The position numbers and the translations under genes were made by a program. Below the pieces are notes generated by a model. That model did not search any database. It was not told the origin of the DNA and was given only the letters and a program-made list of their open reading frames with translations. From contig CAOKOL010000016.1 in the NCBI GenBank assembly GCA_948470335.1, forward strand, positions 1 to 64,000: a stretch of 64,000 nucleotides of DNA, in the 5' to 3' direction. This document shows positions 51,939 through 61,219 of the stretch, in pieces; the first letter of the stretch is position 1, and each line of letters starts with the position of its first letter. This stretch comes from an uncultured Lachnospiraceae bacterium. Lineage in GTDB: Bacteria; Bacillota; Clostridia; Lachnospirales; Lachnospiraceae.

Positions 51939-52666
51939 ACCGCATACCTCCCGGCAAGTTTAAAATACCGATATGCGTGTATACTTTCATAACTAAATGA
52001 TAAATAATTTAATGTATCATTTACCCCCCCCCCATGGAAAACGCCTGTGACCGTGCAGTTCTCCGGCACATCACGGCATATAATACTGCCTGCCCCTATA
52101 ATACTGTTCATTCCAATCCTCACTCCCTGTATAACCGTTGCATTTGCCCCGACAAAAACATCTCTTTCGATTTCAGCCCCGCCGCAGACCGCGGCGCCTA
52201 CGGAAATATGCGCAAACGTTCCAATCCTGCAGTCATGTTCAACAATCGCGCCCGTATTAATAATAGCCATATCGCCGATCACCGCGTCCGCATTCACAAC
52301 CGCGTTTTTTCCAATAAATACGCCCGGTGCGATCAATGCCGAAGCGGCAGCAGCAGCGCTTGGGTCGATAATTGCGGGGAAAAGAAAGCCTGCCTTTTTT
52401 GCTTTCAGAAAAACTGCTCTGCGTTTGTCCGTCGATCGGATGCTCCCGATCGTAACAAACGCATACTTAAATCCTTCTGCAAACAATTCGGGAAGCAGCT
52501 CGTCATTTCCTGCCACTTTACAGCCAAGTATCGTATTTCCTGCGGGTATACTGTGATCGGTAATCACAATTTCGGAAAAGCAGCCGGACCGGACAGCCGC
52601 ATCCAAAACAGATTTACAATGTCCGCCGCCGCCAATCAATACAAGTTTTTTACCTGACATAGCCAT
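51935..52666 (-). CDS. NeuD/PglD-type acyltransferase, poly-G-interrupted tail
   Basis: Acyltransferase of 243 residues with an N-terminal nucleotide-like fold (KKLVLIGGGGHCKSVLDAAV) and a left-handed beta-helix of hexapeptide repeats (VFIGKNAVVNADAVIGDMAI onwards), with the catalytic His in IVEHDCRIG. It should N- or O-acylate a sugar intermediate. The family normally ends just after CTVTGV. Here a G10 tract follows and is in frame, adding 24 more residues up to the ATGA overlap with the formyltransferase gene. With one G fewer or one more, the protein ends right at the tract. Confidence 0.85.
   Translation of the reverse strand: MAMSGKKLVLIGGGGHCKSVLDAAVRSGCFSEIVITDHSIPAGNTILGCKVAGNDELLPELFAEGFKYAFVTIGSIRSTDKRRAVFLKAKKAGFLFPAIIDPSAAAAASALIAPGVFIGKNAVVNADAVIGDMAIINTGAIVEHDCRIGTFAHISVGAAVCGGAEIERDVFVGANATVIQGVRIGMNSIIGAGSIICRDVPENCTVTGVFHGGGVNDTLNYLSFSYESIHAYRYFKLAGRYAV
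52024..52033 (-). repeat. G10 homopolymer tract, candidate phase-variation site
   Basis: Ten G on the coding (minus) strand encode Gly-Gly-Gly plus the first base of Val. G9 or G11 brings a stop within one or two codons. The tract lies 86 bases before the formyltransferase start. Confidence 0.8.
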
Positions 52667-53738
52667 TACTGATACGGTCTTCCATTTTTTTCATTTCTTC
52701 AAATTCTCCCATATCCAGAAAACTGTTTTCACTGATCGGATACATCCCTACCGATTTGCCTTCACAGATCATCTTTTCAGCCAGATCTGTCATATGGAAG
52801 ACTCTGCCCTTCGGAATCCATTCTAAAAATTCAGGATTAACAACATATACGCCTGTATTGACAAAATAAGATAACTGAGGCTTTTCTTCCATCGACGTAA
52901 TGATTCCTTCTTCTTTCGTATGCAGTACTCCATATGGAATCGTTATATTTTTAAGAGATGAAATAATCGTCATATCATTTCCAAACTTATAATGATGCTC
53001 TATTACCTTCTCAAAATCTTCTTCAATCAATATATCACAATTCGTCACAATCACCGGAACGGAAAAAGTATCTTTAATCAAACGTATGCTTCCGGCAGTT
53101 CCCAATGGTTCATCTTCTTCGGCATAATGAATGGAATACGGCGTTTTCTGATCCGCAAAATAAGATTTTATCATTTCCTTCTTATAATTTACTGTCAGAT
53201 AAAAATCCTTCACTCCATAGTGATAAAATCGTTCCATAATCCGCTCTAAAATCGGCACATCGCCAATCGGTATCAAAGGCTTTGGCAATATTTTAGTGTA
53301 AGGATAGAGCCGTGTTCCTTTACCGCCGGCCATAATAATTACCGGAACAGATGCCAAAATGCCGCTTCCCTTTTTATAATCTCCAATCCCTTCATAATTA
53401 AATCGAATATCCACTATTCTGTGTTCTTCATCAATAATCGGTACGGATCGGATTTGTTCTTTTTTCATAAAGCTTACATTGTTTTGTATCTCTGTGACAG
53501 GTAAACTTTTTGTATTTCTGAAAGCCATCTGTTCCACAGTTTCAGAAAGATCTCCTGTTTTAATAAGCCATCTTCGGATATCGCCATCCGTAAGGCTGCC
53601 GGAAAGCCTTCCATCCGAATCAACAATATAAAGAATCCCTTTTCCATTCAGATCAATCTTCCGCATAGCCTCGATGACTGTCAGATTTTCTGTTCCGATA
53701 TATTTTTGAAGCCGTTCTTTATCCATCATTCGTTTCAT
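52650..53738 (-). CDS. ptmE: PtmE-type nucleotidyltransferase with CBS domains
   Basis: Activates an amino-sugar phosphate, most likely to GDP- or UDP-GlcNAc, for the nonulosonic acid pathway. Residues 1-125 are a CBS pair (LTVIEAMRKIDLNGKGILYI, VPIIDEEHRIVDIR). The rest is a sugar nucleotidyltransferase with MAGGKGTRLYPYTKILPKPL, VIVTNCDILIEEDFEKVI and NTGVYVVNPEFL. The CBS-transferase fusion is known from Campylobacter PtmE, which makes GDP-GlcNAc for legionaminic acid. The start is uncertain between ATG codons at 53738 and 53726. Confidence 0.82.
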   Translation of the reverse strand: MKRMMDKERLQKYIGTENLTVIEAMRKIDLNGKGILYIVDSDGRLSGSLTDGDIRRWLIKTGDLSETVEQMAFRNTKSLPVTEIQNNVSFMKKEQIRSVPIIDEEHRIVDIRFNYEGIGDYKKGSGILASVPVIIMAGGKGTRLYPYTKILPKPLIPIGDVPILERIMERFYHYGVKDFYLTVNYKKEMIKSYFADQKTPYSIHYAEEDEPLGTAGSIRLIKDTFSVPVIVTNCDILIEEDFEKVIEHHYKFGNDMTIISSLKNITIPYGVLHTKEEGIITSMEEKPQLSYFVNTGVYVVNPEFLEWIPKGRVFHMTDLAEKMICEGKSVGMYPISENSFLDMGEFEEMKKMEDRISNGYVR

Positions 53739-53745
53739 CCACAAT

Positions 53746-54861
53746 CTAATCTTCCCATACGGGATGTTTTAACACCCAATTATCAAACTGATCCTTTTTA
53801 AAAATATCTCTGTTGTACAATTTATCCGTAATTTCCCAGAACTCTGACACCGTATATCCGCAAAAATCACAGAAATCCCTTATTGCCAGTACATCCAGAT
53901 TGTGATCGTGTTTTCTGACAAGTTCCACCGCTTCTTCACGGCTCATTAAACCATAGCGTATAAATCTTGATGCATAATCCGTAGCAGACGCATGTCCGAA
54001 TTTGGGATATTTCAGCCATGGATGAATCAAATATGCTCTACTGTCTACCTGGTCAAAATTTTCCACATGATGCGTTCGCTTCCATTCATGTGTTAAATCA
54101 CGAAAACCGTGTTTTTTTGCAAAATCATAATTCGCCACACTGTTCCATGGCAGAAAATAAGAAATATAAATCGGATCCAGCTTATTTAATTCCGCTTGTT
54201 TCGGACTTCGCGTCATAAACAGATCCTGAACCGTTACGCCCGTATTTTGGATTAATTCATCTTCATTAACATCTGATGCCACGCCATTATTCAACTGGCA
54301 CTTTGCTGAATATGTTTCATGCGCATACCCCCCCCCATATTCATAACTGACATTTTCACCATATACCAGCAAAGGTGTATGAAATCTGGCAGACATAATC
54401 AACGGATATGTATAAATCAGTCGATCTATATACCAGGTAGGCTTTCCATACTGTTCAAACATATATCGCATTAACTTTTTTTGTGCCCGTCTGTCCGGTT
54501 TCAGACTGATAATATTGCACCCAAATTCTTCTGATATATTTTTCAGGTTATGCTGCCCGGCTTCCGTCATAGGAAAGTTATCTTCAACACTAAACAAAAT
54601 CGGATTCATATGCATTACATTTTTCATAAGATGGACCTGAAAATGAGAATCTTTGCCACCCGAAACGGCAATTGCACAATCATATCCGTCGCCGTTCATT
54701 CCTCGGTATTTATCGCATATCTGTTCAAATTCCTTCCATCTGGAATCCCAATCAATTGTTTTTCGTTTTTCAAAAGACTGACATGCGGAACAAATACCTT
54801 CTTTATTAAATGTAATTCCCGGGCGCGTATCAGGCATAACACATTTTTTACAGTATTTCAT
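53746..54861 (-). CDS. N-acetyl sugar amidotransferase (PseA/PtmG-like)
   Basis: Protein of 371 residues with an N-terminal zinc-binding segment (MKYCKKCVMPDTRPGI, then GICSACQSF) and an ATP-pyrophosphatase P-loop (DCAIAVSGGKDSHFQVHLMK). This family (TIGR03573/WbpG type) turns an N-acetyl group into an acetamidino group using ammonia. The usual HisH/HisF-like ammonia partners are not in this window. The conserved GENVSYEYGG site is encoded across a G9 tract. ATG 54861 follows CGGAGG. Confidence 0.85.
   Translation of the reverse strand: MKYCKKCVMPDTRPGITFNKEGICSACQSFEKRKTIDWDSRWKEFEQICDKYRGMNGDGYDCAIAVSGGKDSHFQVHLMKNVMHMNPILFSVEDNFPMTEAGQHNLKNISEEFGCNIISLKPDRRAQKKLMRYMFEQYGKPTWYIDRLIYTYPLIMSARFHTPLLVYGENVSYEYGGGYAHETYSAKCQLNNGVASDVNEDELIQNTGVTVQDLFMTRSPKQAELNKLDPIYISYFLPWNSVANYDFAKKHGFRDLTHEWKRTHHVENFDQVDSRAYLIHPWLKYPKFGHASATDYASRFIRYGLMSREEAVELVRKHDHNLDVLAIRDFCDFCGYTVSEFWEITDKLYNRDIFKKDQFDNWVLKHPVWED
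54328..54336 (-). repeat. G9 homopolymer tract, candidate phase-variation site
   Basis: Nine G encode three Gly in YEYGGGYAHE of the amidotransferase. A G10 slip gives a stop after four codons, and a G8 slip gives a stop within about 12 codons. The three identical GGG codons contrast with mixed Gly codons elsewhere in this gene. Confidence 0.75.
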
Positions 54862-54878
54862 TTCATAACCTCCGAACC

Positions 54879-56072
54879 TCAAATACTCCTTAAATAGTTA
54901 AAAAAAATTCTTCCTTTTCGGACAACCCAATGTATTTTATTTCTAATTTCTCTTTTGATTTCAGTAAGAAAACCTTTATATGCATATTTTTTTACTGCTT
55001 CTGAAAATAACTTATGTTCCAGATCAGCAAAAAAACAATCTCTGTTAATACTGGGAATTATAGAATTGTAATACGCGTAATTTCCAGATAGTGCTTTATC
55101 CAAAGATACAGGCTTTATAAATATATTTTCAGAAATACTATCTAACATTGATTCTCCTTTGGCAGTATTCGTAATCACCAAAGATGTTCCTAAATCATAA
55201 TCTAATCTTCGATCTATTTTACCTGCGCCCCAAAAATCTGCTAGAGTTACATCAGAAAATCTGTGTTTCCCCTTAAATTTACATGCGGCACAACTTTCCC
55301 TTAAAAATAAATTTTCTTCTACATAGCCCCGCATATACCAATCGTGATAACGATCTTTTTTATAAGTTTTTCCATTAGCAAACATTATTTTTGTTGAAAA
55401 ATGATTCCACCCAAGACTTTTTTCTTTAAACCAAACACGAATAATTTCTGATTTATATTTTTTTATTAATTCGTCCAAATATGCTCTATAAGCTTTCGGT
55501 GAAGCAGCTCCTTTACAAATAAAATCACATGTAAACAAAGACATATAATCTTTTCCTAAAAATAATTTTAATCCGGCCACCTCACATGGAGTACCGACAA
55601 ACATCACATTTGTGCCTTTTTCAAGTTCTTTTTTTATTTCAGAAAAAATGAAGTTTTTCTGACTTTGCACATATTTTGACTGTCGCAGCTTAATCATATC
55701 ATCTAAAGATGATACCAAACAGTGAGATACCATACTATTATCATCAAATTTTGCACCGGCAACTTTACCACCTTGATTTATTATCTGTTTAGATATTTCT
55801 GTAAATACACCACCTGATGTACTTTGGTTTCTAACTATAGGATCATAAGACCATACAGCAAACCCTTTTGTAAAATGATTCGTTTTGGTAACTGCACCCA
55901 GACAAGGACAAACATCCTCACATAATCCGCAATGGATACATTCTTCTTTAGATATCAATGGAACCTCAAATCCGTCATCCGTACAGTTTAGTTTAATAAT
56001 TTTTTTTGGACATATATTTGCACATGCCGAACATCCCGTACACTCGCTGTAAGAGATTCTATCTGTTACCAT
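54879..56072 (-). CDS. F420-hydrogenase-beta-like iron-sulfur protein of polysaccharide loci
   Basis: Protein of 397 residues. The N-terminus has two ferredoxin clusters (CTGCSACANICPKKII and CIHCGLCEDVCPCLGA). The FrhB N- and C-terminal domains follow (STSGGVFTEISKQIINQGGK, MFVGTPCEVAGLKLFLGKDY, CDFICKGAASPKAYRAYL), with a third Cys group in CAACKFKGKHRFSDVTLADF. Such proteins are frequent in polysaccharide loci beside pyruvyltransferases and may reduce a sugar intermediate; the reaction is unknown. ATG 56072 has GGAAGGAG upstream. From here on the DNA becomes markedly AT-rich. Confidence 0.85.
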   Translation of the reverse strand: MVTDRISYSECTGCSACANICPKKIIKLNCTDDGFEVPLISKEECIHCGLCEDVCPCLGAVTKTNHFTKGFAVWSYDPIVRNQSTSGGVFTEISKQIINQGGKVAGAKFDDNSMVSHCLVSSLDDMIKLRQSKYVQSQKNFIFSEIKKELEKGTNVMFVGTPCEVAGLKLFLGKDYMSLFTCDFICKGAASPKAYRAYLDELIKKYKSEIIRVWFKEKSLGWNHFSTKIMFANGKTYKKDRYHDWYMRGYVEENLFLRESCAACKFKGKHRFSDVTLADFWGAGKIDRRLDYDLGTSLVITNTAKGESMLDSISENIFIKPVSLDKALSGNYAYYNSIIPSINRDCFFADLEHKLFSEAVKKYAYKGFLTEIKREIRNKIHWVVRKGRIFFNYLRSI

Positions 56073-56106
56073 CTTTCTCCTTCCAACATTTTTGATATAT
56101 GTTAGA

Positions 56107-56721
56107 CTAGCACCATTCAATGTTTTCTTTTACCACTTTCGCCGGAACTCCAGCTACTAATGTTCTCTCTGGCACATTATTTGTAACAACAGCTCCCGCA
56201 GCTATAACTGCGCCATTTCCTATTGAAACCCCTTTTAAAATAGTAGCTTTAGTTCCAATCCATACATGATCGCCGATCTTAACCGGGGCGCGATTACTTG
56301 TACCCTCAATATTATGGAAATCTGCATCCATGATTGTAACATTATGAGAAATTGCAACATCGTTTCCTATTGTAATATTACAAGAACATCTGATTTTTGC
56401 ATCAGAATTAAAATATCCGGACCCAAGATTCAAACAACCGTTAGCAAAGACAATTACATCTGATCCATAATAAAAGCTGAATTTTCCATTTACTGTTAAT
56501 TTCGAATTGTCATCCAACCTGATAATTGATGATCTTTTGTTATATTTTATGGTATTGGAATTCAAAACAAGATTTCCGTTTCCTGTAATTTCAGCATTCT
56601 TTCCCTTTATTAATATTGAAGATTTAAACGGAATAATTGTCCCTTTAAAACTGCGAAACAATAAATTATATTTTATAAATTTAAATAGCTCTATTTGAAT
56701 GAATTTTCTTATTTTATACAT
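56107..56721 (-). CDS. Hexapeptide-repeat acyltransferase
   Basis: Protein of 204 residues with a left-handed beta-helix of the sugar O-acetyltransferase type. Diagnostic parts are NVTIMDADFHNIEG with the catalytic His, APVKIGDHVWIGTKATILKG and the C-terminal VPERTLVAGVPAKVVKENI. It probably acetylates a sugar of the surface polymer. The ribosome site AAGG is weak but at good spacing. Confidence 0.85.
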   Translation of the reverse strand: MYKIRKFIQIELFKFIKYNLLFRSFKGTIIPFKSSILIKGKNAEITGNGNLVLNSNTIKYNKRSSIIRLDDNSKLTVNGKFSFYYGSDVIVFANGCLNLGSGYFNSDAKIRCSCNITIGNDVAISHNVTIMDADFHNIEGTSNRAPVKIGDHVWIGTKATILKGVSIGNGAVIAAGAVVTNNVPERTLVAGVPAKVVKENIEWC

Positions 56722-56744
56722 AACTTAGCCTTATTCAAATAATA

Positions 56745-57668
56745 TTAATATAATGTATCAGCGACATCATTTATTAATTTCTCCGTAAAGCGGTTTCTTC
56801 CCTCCTTATTTAAAAAGTCTGCATTTATATAGTAACTGTCATCATCAAACTCTTGTGTCAAAAAATAATCAAACAACGGTGCTTTATCCAAAACATCTTT
56901 GGTAAGCTGATTATATACCATCCATTTTAGATTTAAATTATATTTTCTTATTTCCTCATGCATCGTAGCGCTGACTGGCGGTATGACTAAGACCGGTCTG
57001 AATCTCTTTTCAATACAATAATCTATTATTTCATTCAATATTTTTATTGTTTCTTTAAACTCCGAAGGAATCTGATCGGTATCACGATTCAACAACCCAA
57101 ATTCTGCATTCCATTCTAAAATACGCTCTCTTGCCTGCTTTTGTCTATTCGAAATCGTCTCATTATGTTCACTTGAATCTGCTATTGACGGAGACACATC
57201 ACTGATAACATATTTTACTTTCCATGGCATTAAAAACAATGGTCTGTTTAGATAAAGGATTTTGGTTATCCAATTATATCCTTCAATGTATTTCTTATCT
57301 AAAAAATTGTAATACTTATAATTGGTTTGTATGTGCTGATACCTGTTTAAAAAAAATATACAAATTGGCAGAAATATTGCCACTATGCATCCTTTATTAA
57401 TATTTTTATGATACATTTTCAAAATATTAAAATCATATCGCAGATTTTGAGGAGGCAACGCAAAATTAAATCCAATTTTTTCACTGTTGACATAAGTCAA
57501 TGCATACCTTGCATGTGAGCTTCCAAGATTGCAAAACATTATATTCTGTGGGACATCATTAAATTTCTCAGTTTCCTTTTTTTCATTTTGATATGCATTT
57601 GTCCTTTTATAACGACTATCTAATAATTCTTCAATAAATATTAATAAGATAATTATCAAAAAAATCAT
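56745..57668 (-). CDS. SGNH-like membrane-anchored protein, catalytic His apparently lost
   Basis: Protein of about 307 residues with one N-terminal membrane helix (MIFLIIILLIFIEELL) and an extracytoplasmic part. IMFCNLGSSHARYAL resembles the Ser block of DltD/SGNH-type enzymes, and RPVLVIPPVSA their middle block. The C-terminal block reads INADFLNKEGRNRF, where active relatives have a DHLN-like sequence. The Ser block is kept but the His is Phe. It may be an inactive or altered acyl esterase or transferase. The ATG at 57668 overlaps the preceding stop as ATGA; a longer reading from 57692 is possible. Confidence 0.6.
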   Translation of the reverse strand: MIFLIIILLIFIEELLDSRYKRTNAYQNEKKETEKFNDVPQNIMFCNLGSSHARYALTYVNSEKIGFNFALPPQNLRYDFNILKMYHKNINKGCIVAIFLPICIFFLNRYQHIQTNYKYYNFLDKKYIEGYNWITKILYLNRPLFLMPWKVKYVISDVSPSIADSSEHNETISNRQKQARERILEWNAEFGLLNRDTDQIPSEFKETIKILNEIIDYCIEKRFRPVLVIPPVSATMHEEIRKYNLNLKWMVYNQLTKDVLDKAPLFDYFLTQEFDDDSYYINADFLNKEGRNRFTEKLINDVADTLY

Positions 57669-58486
57669 TTTAATGAACTGCCTCCATCGCATACAATGAT
57701 CTGACCAACTATATTTTCTGCTGCACCGCTTAAAAGAAATCCTGCAATCTCTGCTATTTCTTCCGGCAAGGATACCCTTTTATTTGCCTCTCGTTCATCG
57801 TATATATTATCAAACGGATTTATATTATTAATTCCCGTAGCGGTAGTTCCCGGCGCAATCCCATTTATAGTAATTCCATATTTAATATAATCTCTTGCCA
57901 ATCCAATGGTCAGCCCTCTCATTCCCCATTTGGAAGCTCCGTATGGTCCGTCATCCCCAATAATACCCCTATTGGAAACAATATTAATAACTTTACCTTT
58001 GATTTTATTTTCAACAAAAAATTGCAAAGATTTTTTTTCAACAAAAAATGCGCCCTTTAAGTTTGTATCAACAACTGTATTCCAATCATCAAAATTTATC
58101 TCCAGTATATGCTTTGGAACATATATTCCGGCATTATTTATTAAAATATCCAATCCATTCAGCAGTGTAACCGCACTATTGAAATTTTGTTCAAACTTGC
58201 TTTCATCTGAAATATCCCAAATAATATATAACATTCTTTCAGGATAGTTATCCGCAATTTTTTTCAATCTCTCTTTATTTCTGCCTGTAATAAGTACCGT
58301 AGCTCCCATACTGTACATTTTTTTTGCAATTGCAAGGCCTATTCCGCTGCTTCCGCCTGTAACTAAAACCTTTTTACCTGCTAAAACATTATTCCACTGA
58401 ACCTGACCTATATGAGCAACACTAATACCGCCATATTTTAAATATTTATATAAATTACGACATGCTTTTTTAATTTTTCTTAACAT
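57665..58486 (-). CDS. Short-chain dehydrogenase
   Basis: Protein of 273 residues with a basic N-terminal extension of about 30 residues. The cofactor motif is VLVTGGSSGIGLAIAKKM, then NNAG in LINNAGIYVPKH. The catalytic Tyr-Lys pair is in GPYGASKWGMRGL, and IVCDGGSSLK closes the protein. It is likely an NAD(P)-dependent oxidoreductase for a sugar precursor of the polymer. The substrate cannot be told. AGGAG precedes the ATG, which lies 17 bases inside the flippase gene end. Confidence 0.85.
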   Translation of the reverse strand: MLRKIKKACRNLYKYLKYGGISVAHIGQVQWNNVLAGKKVLVTGGSSGIGLAIAKKMYSMGATVLITGRNKERLKKIADNYPERMLYIIWDISDESKFEQNFNSAVTLLNGLDILINNAGIYVPKHILEINFDDWNTVVDTNLKGAFFVEKKSLQFFVENKIKGKVINIVSNRGIIGDDGPYGASKWGMRGLTIGLARDYIKYGITINGIAPGTTATGINNINPFDNIYDEREANKRVSLPEEIAEIAGFLLSGAAENIVGQIIVCDGGSSLK

Positions 58487-60008
58487 TATGTCTCCTGTTA
58501 ATCAATATTTTGTTTTTTATATATTCTTTTTCTGTTTGATTTAATGCAATAAAAAATATTGAAGCAAAATAAATCAAACTAAATATCACTATATATATAA
58601 TAAAATACCTCAATTTATAAATATCCATTAATTCTTTTATAATCCATATAAAAAGCACAGGTACTATTGACGCAAGAAAAACTTTCAAAACACCTGCATA
58701 AAAATATTTCAAACTGATTTTCGTATATTTTTTTATATAGTAATTTGTAAATGGATAATATATTGTACCCATTGATATCATTGTTCCAAATGCGCAACCT
58801 ATTTCACCATATTGTTTGCATAAAGGAATGCTAATAAAAAAGTTTAAAACGCCAATACCAAAGTTAACAATTGCTTGAATCCTATGTTTTTCATATGCTC
58901 TGAATATTTCAATATTCAAATTCTGTGATAATAAGATAACAATAGGAGTCATGAGCATAACTGCAACCCAATATGAATTATCATAATTTTTTCCTACCCA
59001 ATAATATAAGAAAGCTTTTCCAAATATGATAAACCCTAAATAAATATATAACACTACAATAATTTGTATCTTTCCAACTTTTGCAAATAATAAATTTAAT
59101 TCATCATCTTTATTATTATCTACCAAGACATGAACTCTGGATGCAAACATTTCAGATATGGCAGTAGAACATTTGATAAATACCATATTAATTTGTGATC
59201 CAAGTGTATAAACCGTTATTGCCAGGCTTCCGGCATATCTTGCGAGCAGCCATTTATCAATTTGCCAGTTTAATTGATCCATAAGCGTGTGCAAAAAAAT
59301 AAAAGCTGAAAAAAACCAATATTTTTTTATCAATCTGAATTGCATGTTTTTAAAACAAATTTTCAATTTAAGACAACTTATACAATATCTTGCATTTACA
59401 AAAACACAAAATATTGTAACAACCAGGGATACCATACCCAATGTTATGGATCTGAAACCTAATATTAAGGCAATCATTCCTAAAAAGGGATTACTGATAG
59501 TCTTCAATGCATCTATGCCTTTTAGCATTGAATATCTTTCATTGGCCATAATATTTGTTCTGAAAAACACACCTATTAACATTATGCAGAGATTAAATGC
59601 CAGGATGAATAACAATTTCTGAGCAATCGCAATTTCTGATTCAGTAAGCTTAGTTCCTAAAATCTGTTTTGGATTCAATGCAACAAATATACCACATACT
59701 AAGGCAATCAAACCCAAAAAAGAAAATATACAAATAAACATTCCGTTTAAAGCCGACAATTTATTATTATTTTCTTTTTCCTCTTTATATTGTATATAGT
59801 ATTTTAAATATGCACTTGACAACCCCATCTCAATCATACCTAAAGATGCCATAATTGAAGCACATAAAGAGTATACTCCGTATTCACTGTCTCCAAGAAA
59901 TCTTAAGGAGATGGGAGTATATAAAATATAAGCAATTAGTTGAAAAAAGATATTAATATAGGAAAACATTACCCCAGTTCTTATTTCATGCTTCCCCTTT
60001 TTTTTCAT
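58470..60008 (-). CDS. wzx: Wzx-type polysaccharide flippase
   Basis: Polytopic membrane protein of 512 residues with 12-14 predicted helices, of the polysaccharide transporter (MOP) type. The N-terminus GVMFSYINIFFQLIAYILYT, then SLRFLGDSEYGVYSLCASI, is typical. It should flip the lipid-linked repeat unit across the membrane. The ATG overlaps the pyruvyltransferase stop (ATGA) with GGGAG upstream. Confidence 0.9.
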   Translation of the reverse strand: MKKKGKHEIRTGVMFSYINIFFQLIAYILYTPISLRFLGDSEYGVYSLCASIMASLGMIEMGLSSAYLKYYIQYKEEKENNNKLSALNGMFICIFSFLGLIALVCGIFVALNPKQILGTKLTESEIAIAQKLLFILAFNLCIMLIGVFFRTNIMANERYSMLKGIDALKTISNPFLGMIALILGFRSITLGMVSLVVTIFCVFVNARYCISCLKLKICFKNMQFRLIKKYWFFSAFIFLHTLMDQLNWQIDKWLLARYAGSLAITVYTLGSQINMVFIKCSTAISEMFASRVHVLVDNNKDDELNLLFAKVGKIQIIVVLYIYLGFIIFGKAFLYYWVGKNYDNSYWVAVMLMTPIVILLSQNLNIEIFRAYEKHRIQAIVNFGIGVLNFFISIPLCKQYGEIGCAFGTMISMGTIYYPFTNYYIKKYTKISLKYFYAGVLKVFLASIVPVLFIWIIKELMDIYKLRYFIIYIVIFSLIYFASIFFIALNQTEKEYIKNKILINRRHNVKKN

Positions 60009-61159
60009 ATATTATTTCTCCCATTATCCAAAGATTTTATAAGAAAATCCAAAGAATCTTTTTTTAGTTTGTTTAATTTAATATCGACCAAATCATAATC
60101 AATCGGATTAAGATTAAAATAATCATTATAAGATCTTATTAAACGTTCATATAGTAAAAACTCATTTAGCAAAGTAGCAATTCTGCTTCCCATAGTTGAT
60201 TTGGATAAATTCTCTCTTCTTTCCAAACAATAGAAGTCCTTATGAAAAATAATAGAAAATACGCAGGCATGAAATGAGTCCGTTATCACTGCGCTGGAAT
60301 TTCTAATTAAAGTCAAAAACTCTCTGGGACCAATATCTAAGAGAGAAAAATCACTGAATTTTTCATCATTAAATCCATAATCTCCAACATAAGGAATATA
60401 TGCAACTTTTTGTCCCATGTGTTTGCTCATTCGTTTTGCTATTTTAACATTCTTCCTATTTCCCCCAAGCAAATACACTAATGTGTAGTCATCATTTATA
60501 ATAGCATCCGAACAAATAGCTTCGTAATCTTCTTTCTCTAACAGCAGTGTAGGATCAAGAACACATTTAATATTTTGACCTGATAAAACACTTAACTCCT
60601 CTATAAGCTGATTTTCTCTAAGCGAAACCGCATTAAACTTCTTAATTTTATCTGCCAACATTTTTTTGTAGTCTTCGGTTATTGAAGATTGTCCAATGCT
60701 GGCTGCATAAGCAATTTTATCAATAGATCCTGCAAATTCTAAAAAGAAAACCTCATTACTCCAATTAGGATTCCAAATTTGATCGCTGCCACAAATCAAC
60801 ACATCAAACTGATCAAGACATTTTTCAATGGTTTTATCAGAATATTGAATTGTATGTGGGATTGATGTCATAAATTTATCAAACAACTTGTATCTTGTAT
60901 TTAATTTGTTTGAATAAAGATATCGGACTTTTCTTTTTAAAACATTTACTCCTTTTTGAATCAACTTAGTAAATTCTTTATTGTAAATATATTCTTTTAC
61001 TTGTTGGAATGTACTTTTAGAATATGCAAATCTATCATATGATATCTGTTTACATTCATATCCTAATCTCTGGATTGTCTGACACAACGCATATGCCTGA
61101 AGCATAGCGCCGTAATTTTTAACTTTATAATAAAATGTAAGAATACCAACTTTTTTCAT
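60005..61159 (-). CDS. Polysaccharide pyruvyltransferase
   Basis: Protein of about 384 residues of the CsaB/WcaK-type family. It opens KKVGILTFYYKVKNYGAMLQ, followed by DVLICGSDQIWNPNW, VSLRENQLIEELS, CVLDPTLLLEKEDYE and VITDSFHACVFSIIF, all diagnostic. It would add a pyruvate ketal to a sugar, often found beside FrhB-type proteins as here. Start at 61159; no strong ribosome site is seen. Confidence 0.88.
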   Translation of the reverse strand: MKKVGILTFYYKVKNYGAMLQAYALCQTIQRLGYECKQISYDRFAYSKSTFQQVKEYIYNKEFTKLIQKGVNVLKRKVRYLYSNKLNTRYKLFDKFMTSIPHTIQYSDKTIEKCLDQFDVLICGSDQIWNPNWSNEVFFLEFAGSIDKIAYAASIGQSSITEDYKKMLADKIKKFNAVSLRENQLIEELSVLSGQNIKCVLDPTLLLEKEDYEAICSDAIINDDYTLVYLLGGNRKNVKIAKRMSKHMGQKVAYIPYVGDYGFNDEKFSDFSLLDIGPREFLTLIRNSSAVITDSFHACVFSIIFHKDFYCLERRENLSKSTMGSRIATLLNEFLLYERLIRSYNDYFNLNPIDYDLVDIKLNKLKKDSLDFLIKSLDNGRNNI

Positions 61160-61219
61160 ATGCATAAAAAACAAATAAAATATTTGTCCTACTCACTTTC
61201 TAATATTATTTTTTATAAA

